Notes: a model not told the origin generated them from the letters alone. A stretch of DNA of 64,000 bases from Streptomyces griseosporeus (GCF_014656055.1 NZ_BNBR01000006.1:372001-436000), one strand, 5' to 3'. Shown: positions 18,020 through 26,432, counted from the first letter of the stretch. Program-made: numbers and translations.

Positions 18020-18412
18020 TCACCCCTGCGGCAGTGTGAACACCAGGAGCAGGACGAACACCGGCGGCAGCAGGGAGGCCACGGCCAGCCAGGCGCGCAG
18101 GGCCGACCAGCGGCGGGTCCAGGGCAGCACCCAGGACGTGAGCCAGGTGCCGAAGGTGAGGAAGCTGCCGAAGAACAGCGTGCCGTAGATCAGGGACAGC
18201 GCGGTCTCCAGCGCCTGTGAGCAGTCGTCGGGGCCGCAGCTGTCGGTGGCCATCGCGGACAGTCCGCCGAAGAGCAGCGCGGCCGGGCCGAGGACGAGCA
18301 GGAGCAGGGTCGCGACGGTGGGCGCGATCCAGGCCAGGCGGTCGCGGTCGGCGGTGGGCGGCGGGAACGCGGGCGGCGGTGCGGCGAAGTGCGGGAGGTG
18401 CGGTGTGCTCAT
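18020..18412 (-). CDS. Small four-helix membrane protein
   Basis: The product is 130 residues with a Pro-rich N-terminus and about three or four hydrophobic segments. Two cysteines in DSCGPDDCSQ lie in a loop predicted to be outside, and may form a disulfide. I do not recognise the family. ATG 18412 (MSTPHLPHF) is taken because it starts the protein-like region; the frame is open about 12 codons further. It is convergent with the XPB gene, 40 bp away. Confidence 0.7.
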   Translation of the reverse strand: MSTPHLPHFAAPPPAFPPPTADRDRLAWIAPTVATLLLLVLGPAALLFGGLSAMATDSCGPDDCSQALETALSLIYGTLFFGSFLTFGTWLTSWVLPWTRRWSALRAWLAVASLLPPVFVLLLVFTLPQG

Positions 18413-18460
18413 GGGGCCAGTGAAGCCGCGCCGGCCGGCCCGGCGCACCGGCCCGGGTAC

Positions 18461-18685
18461 TCATCCGTCGCCGGTGCTCATACTCATCTCCTCCGGACGT
18501 CCCCTGCGGCGTACGACCGTCTCCTCGCCGTACTCGCCGAGGACGACCACGTCGAAGGCGGCACGGGCGTAGACACGGACGGCGCGGAGGGTGTCGCCGA
18601 GGAGGTGGCGGTGGCTGCCGGTGACCGGCGAGGCGCCGTGGGGGCGGGTGGGGCCGGTGGCTGGGTAAAGGGTCGCTGTGCTCAT
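18461..18685 (-). CDS. Small hypothetical protein
   Basis: The product is 74 residues: MSTATLYPATGPTR at the N-terminus, then a central LGDTLRAVRVYARAAFDVVVLG that could be a helix packed on a membrane or partner, and a basic, Met-rich end. I do not recognise a family. GGAGG sits one base before ATG 18685, too close to be ideal, so ATG 18721 is possible. It lies 48 bp upstream of the small membrane protein on the same strand and may be cotranscribed with it. Moderate confidence that it is real. Confidence 0.5.
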   Translation of the reverse strand: MSTATLYPATGPTRPHGASPVTGSHRHLLGDTLRAVRVYARAAFDVVVLGEYGEETVVRRRGRPEEMSMSTGDG

Positions 18686-18853
18686 ACCTCCATGGTGCGA
18701 TTGCGGACATAAGATGCGCATCGGTCTGGGGGATGCTGTGTCCCTTAGGGCGGGGTGGGGCGTCCCCTAGGGGCCGGGTCGGGCCGGGCCGGGGGTTCGC
18801 GGTTGTGCCTCGGGGGTCGGGAAAAGCGTTCGCGGTGGGAATGCGCGGTCGCC

Positions 18854-18859
18854 TACAAT
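18854..18859 (+). promoter_or_regulatory. Candidate -10 box of the HelD-like gene
   Basis: TACAAT is a near-perfect -10 hexamer about 110 bp before the TTG start at 18970; no convincing -35 lies 16-18 bp upstream. It would give a leader of roughly 100 nt. I see no obvious rifamycin-associated inverted repeat next to it. Confidence 0.4.
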
Positions 18860-18969
18860 CTCCGCTCTTGCCCGCCTCCCTTCGCCGGAGTGCTGTCGTC
18901 CGGTCGGAAACCGGGCGGCCCGCCCACTCGTCCAGGAGTCACCCCCGCAGGTTTTCCGGAGGCACCGCC

Positions 18970-21021
18970 TTGTCCACGCCCGTGTCCCAGCCCACCGACG
19001 ACCCCCTGGCGCGGGAGCGCGCCCACCTCGCCGAGTCACGGGCCGCGCTGCGCGCGATGCGCGAGGACGTCGAGTCGCTCGACATCCGCGACGTCACCGC
19101 GAACTGGGTCAACGCCGAGGTGCTCTCCCGCCAGATCGACGAGCGCATCAAGGCCCTGGCCGACCTCAGCGACACCCCGCTGTTCTTCGGCCGGCTCGAC
19201 TACCTCCACGCACCCGGCGCCGACCGGGCGGAGGGCGCGGAGGGCGAGCGGTTCTACATCGGGCGGCGGCATGTGCACGACGCCGACGGGGACCCCATGG
19301 TGATCGACTGGCGGGCGCCGGTCTCGCAGCCGTTCTACCGGGCGTCCAAGAAGGACCCGATGGACATCGGGCTGCGCCGCCGCTTCGGCTACACCGGCGG
19401 CGACCTCACGGCGTACGAGGACGAGCACCTGTCCGACCCGGCGGAGGCGGCCCGCACCAGCAAGCTGCTCCAGCAGGAGATCGAGCGGCCGCGTGTCGGC
19501 CCGATGCGGGACATCGTCGCGACCATCCAGCCGGAGCAGGACGAGATCGTACGGTCGGGGCTGGGCGGCACGGTGTGCGTGCAGGGCGGCCCCGGCACCG
19601 GAAAGACCGCCGTCGGCCTGCACCGGGTGGCGTACCTGCTGTACGCCCACCGGGAGCGGCTGGCCCGCACCGGCACGCTGGTGATCGGGCCGAACCGGTC
19701 CTTCCTCCACTACATCGAGCAAGTGCTGCCCGCGCTGGGCGAGTTGGCGGTGCAGCAGGCGACGGTCGACGATCTCGTGGCCCATGTCGAGGTGCGCGGC
19801 ACGGACGACGCGCCCGCCGCGCTCGTCAAGGGCGACGCCCGCATGGCCGAGGTGCTGCGGCGGGCCCTGTACGCGCACGTGACCATGCCCACCGAGCCGG
19901 TCGTCGTGGTGCGCGGCTCGCGGCGGTGGCGGGTCCCCGCGTACGAACTGGAGGAGATCGTCCGGGAGTTGCTGGACCGGGACATCCGGTACGGCGCCGC
20001 CCGCGAGGCCCTGCCGCAGCGCATCGCGCACGCCGTGCTGGTGCAGATGGAGCGGGCCGGAGAGGCGCCGGACGACCGTGTGCAGGACGCCGTCGCCCGC
20101 AACAGCGCGGTGAAGGCGGCCGTGAAGGCGGTCTGGCCGGCCGTCGAGCCGGCCAAGCTGGTCCTGCGGCTGCTCACCGACGCGGATTTCCTCGCCGAGC
20201 ACGCGGAGGGGATCCTCGACGCGGAGGAGCAGAAGACGATCCTGTGGGCGAAGCCCGTCCGGAGCGTGAAGTCGGCGAAGTGGTCGGCGGCGGACGCCGT
20301 GCTCATCGACGAGGTGACGGACCTCGTGCAGCGCACGTCCTCCCTCGGGCACGTGGTGCTGGACGAGGCGCAGGACCTGTCGCCGATGCAGTACCGGGCG
20401 GTGGGGCGGCGCTGTACGACCGGTTCCGCGACGGTCCTCGGCGACCTGGCGCAGGGGACGACGCCGTGGGCGACGAGGAGCTGGGAGGAGGCGCTGGCCC
20501 ATCTCGGCAAGCCGGACGCGGTGGTCGAGGAGCTGACGGCCGGTTTCCGTGTGCCGACGGACGTCATCGCCTACGCCTCGCGGCTGCTGCCGCACATCGC
20601 GCCGGGGCTGACGCCGGTGGCGTCGGTCCGGGAGAACCCCGGGTTCTTCGAGGTGCGGGCGGTGGTGGGGGCGGGGGATGTCGTGGCCGCGTGCGAGGAG
20701 CTGCTGCGGAACGAGGGCTCGACGGGTCTGATCGCGGCGGACGCGCGTATCGCCGCGCTGGCGGAGGCGCTGGACGCGGCGGGGATCGGGTACCTCTCCC
20801 CCGGTGAGGAGACGACGCGGGAGACCCGGCTGACGCTGGTGCCGGCGTCGCTGGCGAAGGGTCTGGAGTACGACTACGTCGTCCTGGACGAACCGCAGGC
20901 GGTCGTGGACGGGGAACCGGACGAGCGGACGGGGTTGCGGCGGCTGTACGTCGCGCTGACGCGTGCGGTGTCTGGGTTGATCGTGACGCATGGGGCGGGG
21001 TTGCCGGGGCAGTTGACGTGA
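18970..21021 (+). CDS. HelD/HelR-like UvrD-family ATPase, RNA polymerase-associated
   Basis: The product is 683 residues. The N-terminal 190 residues include a helical hairpin region (ARERAHLAESRAALRAMRE) and then FFGRLDY, YIGRRHV and VIDWRAPVSQPFYRA, typical of HelD proteins. The motor follows: GGPGTGKTAVGLHR (Walker A), VVLDEAQDLSPMQYR (Walker B), LTAGFRVP, AKGLEYDYVVLDEP and LYVALTRAVSGLIV (motif VI). HelD-type ATPases bind RNA polymerase and recycle stalled complexes; the HelR subgroup displaces rifamycins. Which subgroup this is cannot be decided here. TTG 18970 is chosen because GGAGG is 7 nt upstream and the homologous region starts there. Confidence 0.88.
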   Translation: MSTPVSQPTDDPLARERAHLAESRAALRAMREDVESLDIRDVTANWVNAEVLSRQIDERIKALADLSDTPLFFGRLDYLHAPGADRAEGAEGERFYIGRRHVHDADGDPMVIDWRAPVSQPFYRASKKDPMDIGLRRRFGYTGGDLTAYEDEHLSDPAEAARTSKLLQQEIERPRVGPMRDIVATIQPEQDEIVRSGLGGTVCVQGGPGTGKTAVGLHRVAYLLYAHRERLARTGTLVIGPNRSFLHYIEQVLPALGELAVQQATVDDLVAHVEVRGTDDAPAALVKGDARMAEVLRRALYAHVTMPTEPVVVVRGSRRWRVPAYELEEIVRELLDRDIRYGAAREALPQRIAHAVLVQMERAGEAPDDRVQDAVARNSAVKAAVKAVWPAVEPAKLVLRLLTDADFLAEHAEGILDAEEQKTILWAKPVRSVKSAKWSAADAVLIDEVTDLVQRTSSLGHVVLDEAQDLSPMQYRAVGRRCTTGSATVLGDLAQGTTPWATRSWEEALAHLGKPDAVVEELTAGFRVPTDVIAYASRLLPHIAPGLTPVASVRENPGFFEVRAVVGAGDVVAACEELLRNEGSTGLIAADARIAALAEALDAAGIGYLSPGEETTRETRLTLVPASLAKGLEYDYVVLDEPQAVVDGEPDERTGLRRLYVALTRAVSGLIVTHGAGLPGQLT

Positions 21022-21075
21022 CGTGGTGGGGTGCGGGTGCCTGCGGGGGCCTGTGCGGGTGCCTGCGGCGGCCTG

Positions 21076-21467
21076 TGCGGGTGGGTGGGTGGTTGCTCGC
21101 GCAGTTCCCCGCGCCCCTGAATGCCTGCGGCGGCCCGCGCGGGGCAGTGGGTGGCTGATGTAGCGCCATCCGCTGGTGGGTGGGTCGGGGCCGCGCCGGG
21201 GGGTATCCGTCCTCGGTGCGCCGCTGCGTCGGTCAAATCCGCACCGCCACTTTCCGCCGCCCGCTGCGGGCGGACACCCCCCGACACGTCCCCTGCCCGC
21301 CGTACGCGTCTACCGGCCACCGTGACTGCGGCAGGCCGCCCCGCTGGGGTAGCGGGTAGCCGGCGCCGCCTCGCGACTCAGCTGCGGGCAGTCGTGCCGC
21401 TGGGGCGGCACGGGTGGGCGCAGCGGCACCCGTTAGCGCCGGGCTGCGCCGCCCACCCCCGGCCCAC
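21076..21467 (+). repeat. Dispersed intergenic element, copy A
   Basis: This roughly 392-bp non-coding segment recurs at 42771-43098 (opposite orientation) and 52391-52847 (same orientation). Blocks identical in all three copies include a 44-nt block around ggccgcgccggggggtatcc (A: 21183-21226), a 37-nt block with the palindrome GCCCGCTGCGGGC followed by GGACACCCCCCGACACG, and a 50-nt block with the hairpin GTGCCGC-TGGG-GCGGCAC. The element lies between the convergent 3' ends of the HelD-like gene and cutC. Confidence 0.85.
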
Positions 21468-21487
21468 CGCAGCGCACGGCAACCCGG

Positions 21488-22189
21488 TCAGCCGTCCGCG
21501 CCAGCGTCCAGTACCGACCTCCACTCCGCCACCGCCTCCACAGACACCGGCCCCTCCCAGCCCCCCGGCCGAGCCGCGCCGCCGATGTGGAAACCGGAGA
21601 TGCCCGCGTCCAGGAGCCGCGGTACGTGGTCCAGGCGGAGGCCGCCGCCGACCAGGATGTGCTGCTCGTACCCCGGTTCCCCCTGCCGCCGCGCCTCCGC
21701 CAGCAGCGTGGGGAGCCCGGCGTCGACGCCTCCCGCCGCACCCGCCGTGAGGTAGGTGTCCAGCCCCGGCATCCCGTCCAGCGCCTTGCGCAGCGCGTCG
21801 CGGTCCGCGGCGCGGTCGATCGCCCGGTGGAAGGTCCAGCTGCACCCGTCCAGGGCGGACAGCACGCGCTCGACGGTCCCCAGGTCCACACTGCCGTCCG
21901 CCGACAGGAAGCCCAGCACGAACTCCTGCGCCCCCGCGGCGCGCAGCTCCCCCGCGAGCCCGACCAGCCGTGCGACATCCCCCGCGGCGAAACCGTCCGC
22001 CAGCCGCAGCATCACGCGCAGGTCGAGGTCGACCGCGGCACGGATCCCGGCGAAGGTCGCCACGGACGGGGTGAGCCCGTCGGCGGCCATGTCGGTGACC
22101 AGCTCCAGCCGGTCCGCACCTCCGGCCTGGGCGGCGACCGCGTCCTCGGGGTCGAGGGCGATCACCTCCAGGACTGCACGCTTGCTCAT
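21488..22189 (-). CDS. cutC: CutC family protein
   Basis: The product is 233 residues and looks like a complete CutC TIM barrel: LEVIALDPEDAVAAQAGGADRLEL at the start, then LTPSV, VMLR, FVLGFL, FHRAID, and ILVGGGLRLDHVP with ISGFHIGG at the end. CutC was named for copper homeostasis, but its role in bacteria is uncertain. ATG 22189 begins the family. A good match to a DasR operator lies about 50 bp upstream, which would connect it to GlcNAc metabolism. It is convergent with the HelD-like gene across repeat copy A. Confidence 0.92.
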   Translation of the reverse strand: MSKRAVLEVIALDPEDAVAAQAGGADRLELVTDMAADGLTPSVATFAGIRAAVDLDLRVMLRLADGFAAGDVARLVGLAGELRAAGAQEFVLGFLSADGSVDLGTVERVLSALDGCSWTFHRAIDRAADRDALRKALDGMPGLDTYLTAGAAGGVDAGLPTLLAEARRQGEPGYEQHILVGGGLRLDHVPRLLDAGISGFHIGGAARPGGWEGPVSVEAVAEWRSVLDAGADG

Positions 22190-22238
22190 GGGACCCCATT
22201 CCTCGGTCGTCGACGGCGGCTACAGCCGATAAAGGGAT

Positions 22239-22254
22239 ACAGGTCTAGTCCAAT
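22239..22254. promoter_or_regulatory. Candidate DasR operator (dre) upstream of cutC
   Basis: ACAGGTCTAGTCCAAT agrees with 13 of 16 positions of the dre consensus ASTGGTCTAGACCAST as I recall it. It lies 50-65 bp before the cutC start codon, a sensible place for a repressor site. Confidence 0.5.
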
Positions 22255-22295
22255 CCCGAAGGGAAAGACTACGCCCGCCGCCGCGCACGCCACAG

Positions 22296-22967
22296 TCACC
22301 CGAAGATGTTCAGCTCCCGAGGCTCCACTCCGGTCAGCTCGTACGCCGCCCCGGCCGTCGGGCGGCCCGCGTAGAGGCGTACGAGGGTCGCCGAGTCACC
22401 GATGAAGCGCGCCACGTGCCGGTGCTGGTCCACTCCGACCCCGCCGAGCCGCAGCGGCTCGTCCACGTCGTCCAGGTCCGCCTGAAGTGGGATGTGGCCA
22501 AGAGTCTGCGTTCCCCACGCGAGGAGGGTCAGTGCGTGCGGGAGTCCCGGCCCGCCGTAGGCGTTCGGCTCGCCCAGTGCCTCCCGTACGTCTCCCGCGT
22601 GGACCCATTCGCCCAGCGCGATCAGGTCCATCCGGCCGTCCGAGCCGGCCATCACCGGGCCCGCCTCCGTCATGCCGCGCTCCAGCTCGTCGACGATCCG
22701 CGCGTTGCTCCAGGCGGACCGTTCCGCGATGTCCCTCGCGTTGTTCTCCGGCGTGAACACGCCCGGCTCGTACCGGCCCTCCACCACCCGCTTCAGCGCG
22801 GCCGAGCAGTGCGCCAGCACATCCCGTACCGACCAGCCCGGACACGCCTCCACCGGCCGCGCGTAGTCGTCGTCGGCGCGCTGTCGCAGCAGCGGGACCA
22901 GCGCGTCGCGTTCCGTGGTCAGCAGCCGTCCCGGCAGTTCCGGATCCCGTTCCCGTACGTCAGTCAT
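22296..22967 (-). CDS. Mycothiol-dependent maleylpyruvate isomerase-like (DinB fold) protein
   Basis: The product is 223 residues. The N-terminal part (LTTERDALVPLLRQ, then CPGWSVRDVLAHCSAALKRVVEG) matches the maleylpyruvate isomerase / TIGR03083 family, with the metal-binding histidines in DVLAHC and in GEWVHAGDVREALG. The C-terminal 70 residues are a sterol-carrier-like domain of this family. Members are presumed mycothiol-dependent transferases with unknown substrates. TAGCGT lies 7 nt before ATG 22967, so the transcript is likely leaderless. It is divergent from the HD hydrolase. Confidence 0.87.
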   Translation of the reverse strand: MTDVRERDPELPGRLLTTERDALVPLLRQRADDDYARPVEACPGWSVRDVLAHCSAALKRVVEGRYEPGVFTPENNARDIAERSAWSNARIVDELERGMTEAGPVMAGSDGRMDLIALGEWVHAGDVREALGEPNAYGGPGLPHALTLLAWGTQTLGHIPLQADLDDVDEPLRLGGVGVDQHRHVARFIGDSATLVRLYAGRPTAGAAYELTGVEPRELNIFG

Positions 22968-23025
22968 GGCCCCCACGCTAGGCGCCGCACCCCCGCGCCC
23001 GGCGCAACAGCGGAAGAATGTCCCC

Positions 23026-23697
23026 ATGGCCGACCCCGATCTCGACGCCCTCCGCAGTCGCTTCACCCGCGCCCTCGTCGCGGTGCGCGGAGACGCCCCC
23101 GCTCCGGCCCCGGAGCCCTACGCCGACAATCTGCTCGCCCGCTGGCGGGAGCCGCAGCGGCGGTATCACACGCTCGCCCACCTCACCGCCGTCCTCGATC
23201 ACATCGACGGGCCGCTGGAGGAGTACGCGGGCGCGCCGGACCTGGTGCGGCTCGCCGCCTGGTTCCATGACGCCGTGTATCTGCCGGAGCGGTCCGAGAA
23301 CGAGGAGCGGTCCGCCCGGCTCGCCGAGCGGGCCCTCGCCGAGGCCGGCCTCCCCGAGCGGGCCGTCGCCGAGGTCGCCCGGCTCGTCCGGCTGACCGAG
23401 ACGCACGATCCGTCCGACGACGACCGCGACGGGCAGGTGCTCTGCGACGCCGATCTCGCGGTCCTCGCCGCGCCGCCGTCCGCGTACGCCGCGTACACCG
23501 CCGCCGTCCGCGAGGAGTACCACTTCGTGCCCAACGACGCCTTCCGGTCGGGGCGGGCCGCGATCCTGCGTCAACTGCTTGAGCTTCCGCGGCTGTTCCG
23601 TACGCCGTACGGGCGGGAGCGCTGGGAGGCCACCGCCCGGTACAACCTCGCGGCCGAGCTGGAAATGCTGTCGACCGCGGCGGATCCGACCGCCTAG
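23026..23697 (+). CDS. HD-domain metal-dependent phosphohydrolase
   Basis: The product is 223 residues. The HD motif is WFHDAVY (about residue 80), with an upstream RRYHTLAHL histidine pair and a downstream LCDADLAVLA aspartate, the arrangement of predicted metal-dependent HD hydrolases (COG4339-like). The substrate is unknown; nucleotides are typical of the superfamily. ATG 23026 has GGAAGA about 8 nt upstream. Its stop codon overlaps the -10 box TAGGGT of the next gene. Confidence 0.9.
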   Translation: MADPDLDALRSRFTRALVAVRGDAPAPAPEPYADNLLARWREPQRRYHTLAHLTAVLDHIDGPLEEYAGAPDLVRLAAWFHDAVYLPERSENEERSARLAERALAEAGLPERAVAEVARLVRLTETHDPSDDDRDGQVLCDADLAVLAAPPSAYAAYTAAVREEYHFVPNDAFRSGRAAILRQLLELPRLFRTPYGRERWEATARYNLAAELEMLSTAADPTA

Positions 23698-23707
23698 GGT
23701 GCCGCTC

Positions 23708-24829
23708 ATGCGTGCATGGGGCGGGGACGAAGTGGAAGAGGCCGTCGCGAGCTGTGTCGCGGCGCTGCGGCCGGCGGTCGACCGGGACTGGGCGTCGGTG
23801 CGGGCCGGGCGGGTCGAGTGGAGCTGTCGTACCACAGCGGCCCACATCGCCAGTGATCTCGTGGGGTACGCGGGGCAGTTGGCGGGGCGGGTGCAGGATC
23901 GGTACGCGCCCTTCGACATCACCGTCGACGGCAATGAGGACGGGTGGCCCGCAGCCGACAACCCCGGGCTTCTGGAGGTCATCGAGACCACCGGTGCCCT
24001 GCTCGCCGCCGCCGTCCGTACCGCGCCCCGGGACGCCCGCGGCTTCCACCCGTATCCCTTCCGCAGTGCGGACCGGGAGGGTTTCGCCGCGATGGGCATC
24101 GCGGAGGTGCTGCTGCACACGCATGACATCGCCGAGGGGCTGGGGCTGTCCTACGAGCCGCCCGCGCAGCTCGTCGAGGACCTCCTCACCCGGATCTTCC
24201 CGCACGTGCGGCCCGGCCCGGCCGCCTGGCCGACGCTGCTGTGGGCCACCGGGCGCGGTGCGCTGCCCGAGCGCGAACCGGTCACCAAGTGGCACTGGTA
24301 CAACAACCCCGCCCTGCCCGCCGGGCCGCTCACCCTGTACGGCGTGACCCCGGCCGCCGCCCGTGACCTCGCCGTCGGCGGGGACGGAGGCTTCGACTGG
24401 GTCGAGGACGGGCCCTTCGACGGCACGCGGGACGCCGCCGGCATGGTGGTCAAGGCGTACGAGGCGGGCGTACTGCGTCCCGAGTGGGGGATGTTCGTGA
24501 TGGTGCGCCAGGAGGACGGGCTCGCCGTGGGGGGCATCGGGTTCCACGGTCCGCCGGACGACGAGGCGCGCGCCGAGGTCGGCTACGACCTCGCCCCCTC
24601 CGCCCGCGGCCACGGCTACGCCACCGAGGCACTGCGCGCCCTGTCCGACTGGGCGCTGGCCCGCGACGACGTACAGATGCTGCTCGCGGTGATCGACCAC
24701 GACAACACGGCCTCGCAGGGCGTGGTCACCCGCGCCGGATACACCCGGGCGACGACGGACGAGGAACGCGTCGCGCAGGACCAGCACGGCATGGAGGCCG
24801 CGCAGCAGTTGTACGTCCGGCGCGTCTGA
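23708..24829 (+). CDS. Fusion of DinB/maleylpyruvate-isomerase-like domain and GNAT acetyltransferase
   Basis: The product is 373 residues. Residues 1-205 form a DinB-type domain (WSCRTTAAHIASDLVGYAGQ and MGIAEVLLHTHDIAEGLG carry the metal-ligand histidines). Residues 210-373 form a GNAT domain (GMFVMVRQEDGLAVGGIGFH, then EVGYDLAPSARGHGYATEAL with the acetyl-CoA loop RGHGYA, then NTASQGVVTRAGYT). The fusion suggests a transferase or detoxification enzyme, but no substrate can be named. TAGGGT (23695-23700) lies 7 nt before ATG 23708 and overlaps the stop codon of the HD gene, so it has its own leaderless promoter. Confidence 0.88.
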   Translation: MRAWGGDEVEEAVASCVAALRPAVDRDWASVRAGRVEWSCRTTAAHIASDLVGYAGQLAGRVQDRYAPFDITVDGNEDGWPAADNPGLLEVIETTGALLAAAVRTAPRDARGFHPYPFRSADREGFAAMGIAEVLLHTHDIAEGLGLSYEPPAQLVEDLLTRIFPHVRPGPAAWPTLLWATGRGALPEREPVTKWHWYNNPALPAGPLTLYGVTPAAARDLAVGGDGGFDWVEDGPFDGTRDAAGMVVKAYEAGVLRPEWGMFVMVRQEDGLAVGGIGFHGPPDDEARAEVGYDLAPSARGHGYATEALRALSDWALARDDVQMLLAVIDHDNTASQGVVTRAGYTRATTDEERVAQDQHGMEAAQQLYVRRV

Positions 24830-24835
24830 CGGGCG

Positions 24836-25099
24836 TCACGCGCCGCGCTTGCGGCGGCGCAGGCCCGCCCCGTGCAGCAGCCGGACCACCTCCCGGCTGC
24901 TCACCTCCACCGCGCCCGCGCGCACCGCGTCGGAGTACCGGTGGGAGGGCAGGTCGTAGTGGTCGCGTTCGAAGGCCCGCCGGGGCACGCCGAGGCGCTC
25001 GGCGAACCGGTGGAGTTCGTCGTACGACGTGTCGCTGACGAGGTGGGACCACCACCGGCCGTGTCCCGGCCAGTTCGGCGGGTCGATGTAGACCGTCAC
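24836..25099 (-). CDS. DUF4031 protein
   Basis: The product is 87 residues: VTVYIDPPNWPGHGRWWSHL, then DTSYDELHRFAERLGVP and FERDHYDLP, the motifs of the short DUF4031 family of unknown function. The Asp/His-rich composition hints at metal binding. GTG 25099 overlaps the stop of the upstream gene by four bases (GTGA), so the two are translationally coupled. The product is convergent with the GNAT fusion gene. Confidence 0.87.
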   Translation of the reverse strand: MTVYIDPPNWPGHGRWWSHLVSDTSYDELHRFAERLGVPRRAFERDHYDLPSHRYSDAVRAGAVEVSSREVVRLLHGAGLRRRKRGA

Positions 25100-25488
25100 G
25101 ACGAGGGCGTTCCGCCGGCCGCCCGGCCCAGTCCGCCGATCGCCGCGACCTTCACGCCGGCCTTGTGGCACACCCAGTGCGGGTCGGGGCCGAGTTCCGG
25201 TTCGACCTCCAGGGCGTGCGGGTCGCCGGAGCCGCACACCGGGCACAGCGGCCAGCGGCCGTACCGCTCCAGGAGGGAGTCCTGTACGTCCTGGGCGATC
25301 AGCCCGGCGAGGAACCCGGCGCCCTCCGGCCACTGTTCGACCCACCACCGCCGCTGCGCGACGGACTCCTCGACCATCGAGACGACGTCCGCCTCGGCGA
25401 CCTCGCGCGCGACGAGGTCCGCGAGGACGAGGGCGCGCGCCGCGTGCAGGGCCTGCTCCAGGGGGCTGATGGGGTCCGTGCCGTCCAT
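25096..25488 (-). CDS. Hypothetical protein with a CPVCGSGDPH motif
   Basis: The product is 130 residues. The N-terminal 85 residues are helical and acidic. The middle has LCPVCGSGDPHALE followed 15-20 residues later by HWVCH, so Cys-x2-Cys, His and Cys could form a zinc site. I do not recognise a named family. CACAAT (minus strand, 25501-25496) is 7 nt before ATG 25488, giving a leaderless mRNA, and the DUF4031 gene is coupled downstream. It shares its upstream region with the RpiR regulator. Confidence 0.78.
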   Translation of the reverse strand: MDGTDPISPLEQALHAARALVLADLVAREVAEADVVSMVEESVAQRRWWVEQWPEGAGFLAGLIAQDVQDSLLERYGRWPLCPVCGSGDPHALEVEPELGPDPHWVCHKAGVKVAAIGGLGRAAGGTPSS

Positions 25489-25508
25489 GCCCCCTATTGT
25501 GCGCACTC

Positions 25509-25571
25509 TTGACCCCGACCCCGAGCCGAAAATATCTTTCACTGGTGACCCAGGATGTGAAGGAAATTTTC
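25509..25571. promoter_or_regulatory. RpiR gene promoter and overlapping operator
   Basis: TTGACC (25509-25514), 18 nt, TATCTT (25533-25538), then 6 nt to GTG 25545 forms a leaderless promoter. Over it lies a 15-bp inverted repeat: GAAAATATCTTTCAC (25528-25542) and GTGAAGGAAATTTTC (25557-25571), with 13 of 15 positions complementary and a 14-nt spacer. Each arm is itself a GAA...TTC palindrome. It is very likely the autoregulatory site of the RpiR protein. Confidence 0.65.
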
Positions 25572-26432
25572 GGGGGTGCCCTCGCCGCCAAGGTGCGCAC
25601 GCTCGCCCCCTCGATGACCCGCTCCATGCAGCGCGTCGCCGAGGCCGTCGCCGGCGACCCGGCCGGCTGCGCCGCCCTCACGGTCACCGGCCTCGCCGAA
25701 CTCACCGGCACCAGCGAGGCGACGGTGGTCCGCACCGCCCGCCTCCTCGGCTACCCCGGCTACCGCGATCTGCGGCTGGCCCTCGCCGGGCTCGCCGCCC
25801 AGCAGCAGTCCGGGCGGGCGCCCGCCATCACCACCGACATCGCGGTGGACGACCCCATCGCCGACGTCGTCGCCAAACTCGCCTACGAGGAGCAGCAGAC
25901 GCTCGCCGACACCGCGGCCGGCCTGGACACCGCGCAGCTCGGCGCCGCCGTCGCCGCGGCCGCCACGGCCCGCCGTATCGACGTCTACGGCGTCGGCGCG
26001 TCCGGGCTCGTCGCGCAGGACCTCACGCAGAAGCTGCTGCGCATAGGGCTGATAGCGCACGCGCACAGCGATCCGCACCTCGCCGTCACCAACGCCGTGC
26101 AACTCCGGTCGGGGGACGTGGCGATCGCCATCACCCACTCCGGCTCCACCGGCGACGTCATCGAACCGCTGCGGGTCGCCTTCGAGCACGGCGCTACGAC
26201 GGTCGCCATCACCGGGCGGCCGGACAGCCCCGTCACCCAGTACGCCGACCACGTGCTGACGACGTCCACCTCCCGGGAGAGCGAGCTGCGGCCCGCGGCG
26301 ATGTCGTCCCGCACCAGTCAACTGCTGGTGGTGGACTGCCTGTTCGTCGGGGTCGCGCAACGGACGTACGACACGGCCGCCCCGGCGCTGGCGGCGTCGT
26401 ACGAGGCACTGGCGCACCGGCACCGGAAGTAA
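25545..26432 (+). CDS. RpiR/MurR-family transcriptional regulator
   Basis: The product is 295 residues. The N-terminal HTH domain spans about residues 1-80 (LTVTGLAELTGTSEATVVRTARLLGYPGYRDLR). The SIS sugar-phosphate domain spans about 115-260 (RIDVYGVGASGLVAQDLTQK, ITHSGSTGDV). It lies 29 bp before murQ, so the natural effector is probably MurNAc-6-phosphate, by analogy to MurR, and the operator overlaps its own start codon. GTG 25545 fits a leaderless promoter; the in-frame upstream codons have no homology. Confidence 0.93.
   Translation: MTQDVKEIFGGALAAKVRTLAPSMTRSMQRVAEAVAGDPAGCAALTVTGLAELTGTSEATVVRTARLLGYPGYRDLRLALAGLAAQQQSGRAPAITTDIAVDDPIADVVAKLAYEEQQTLADTAAGLDTAQLGAAVAAAATARRIDVYGVGASGLVAQDLTQKLLRIGLIAHAHSDPHLAVTNAVQLRSGDVAIAITHSGSTGDVIEPLRVAFEHGATTVAITGRPDSPVTQYADHVLTTSTSRESELRPAAMSSRTSQLLVVDCLFVGVAQRTYDTAAPALAASYEALAHRHRK

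Noticed and set aside
21121-21750. Protein gene inside repeat copy A
   Set aside because: Only the first 30 or so residues are shared with the other copies and the frame breaks; kept as a low-scoring finding only.
24830-25735. One 299-residue protein covering the DUF4031 region
   Set aside because: The upstream part is an antisense/shadow translation; GTG 25099 with a 4-nt overlap fits the DUF4031 length.
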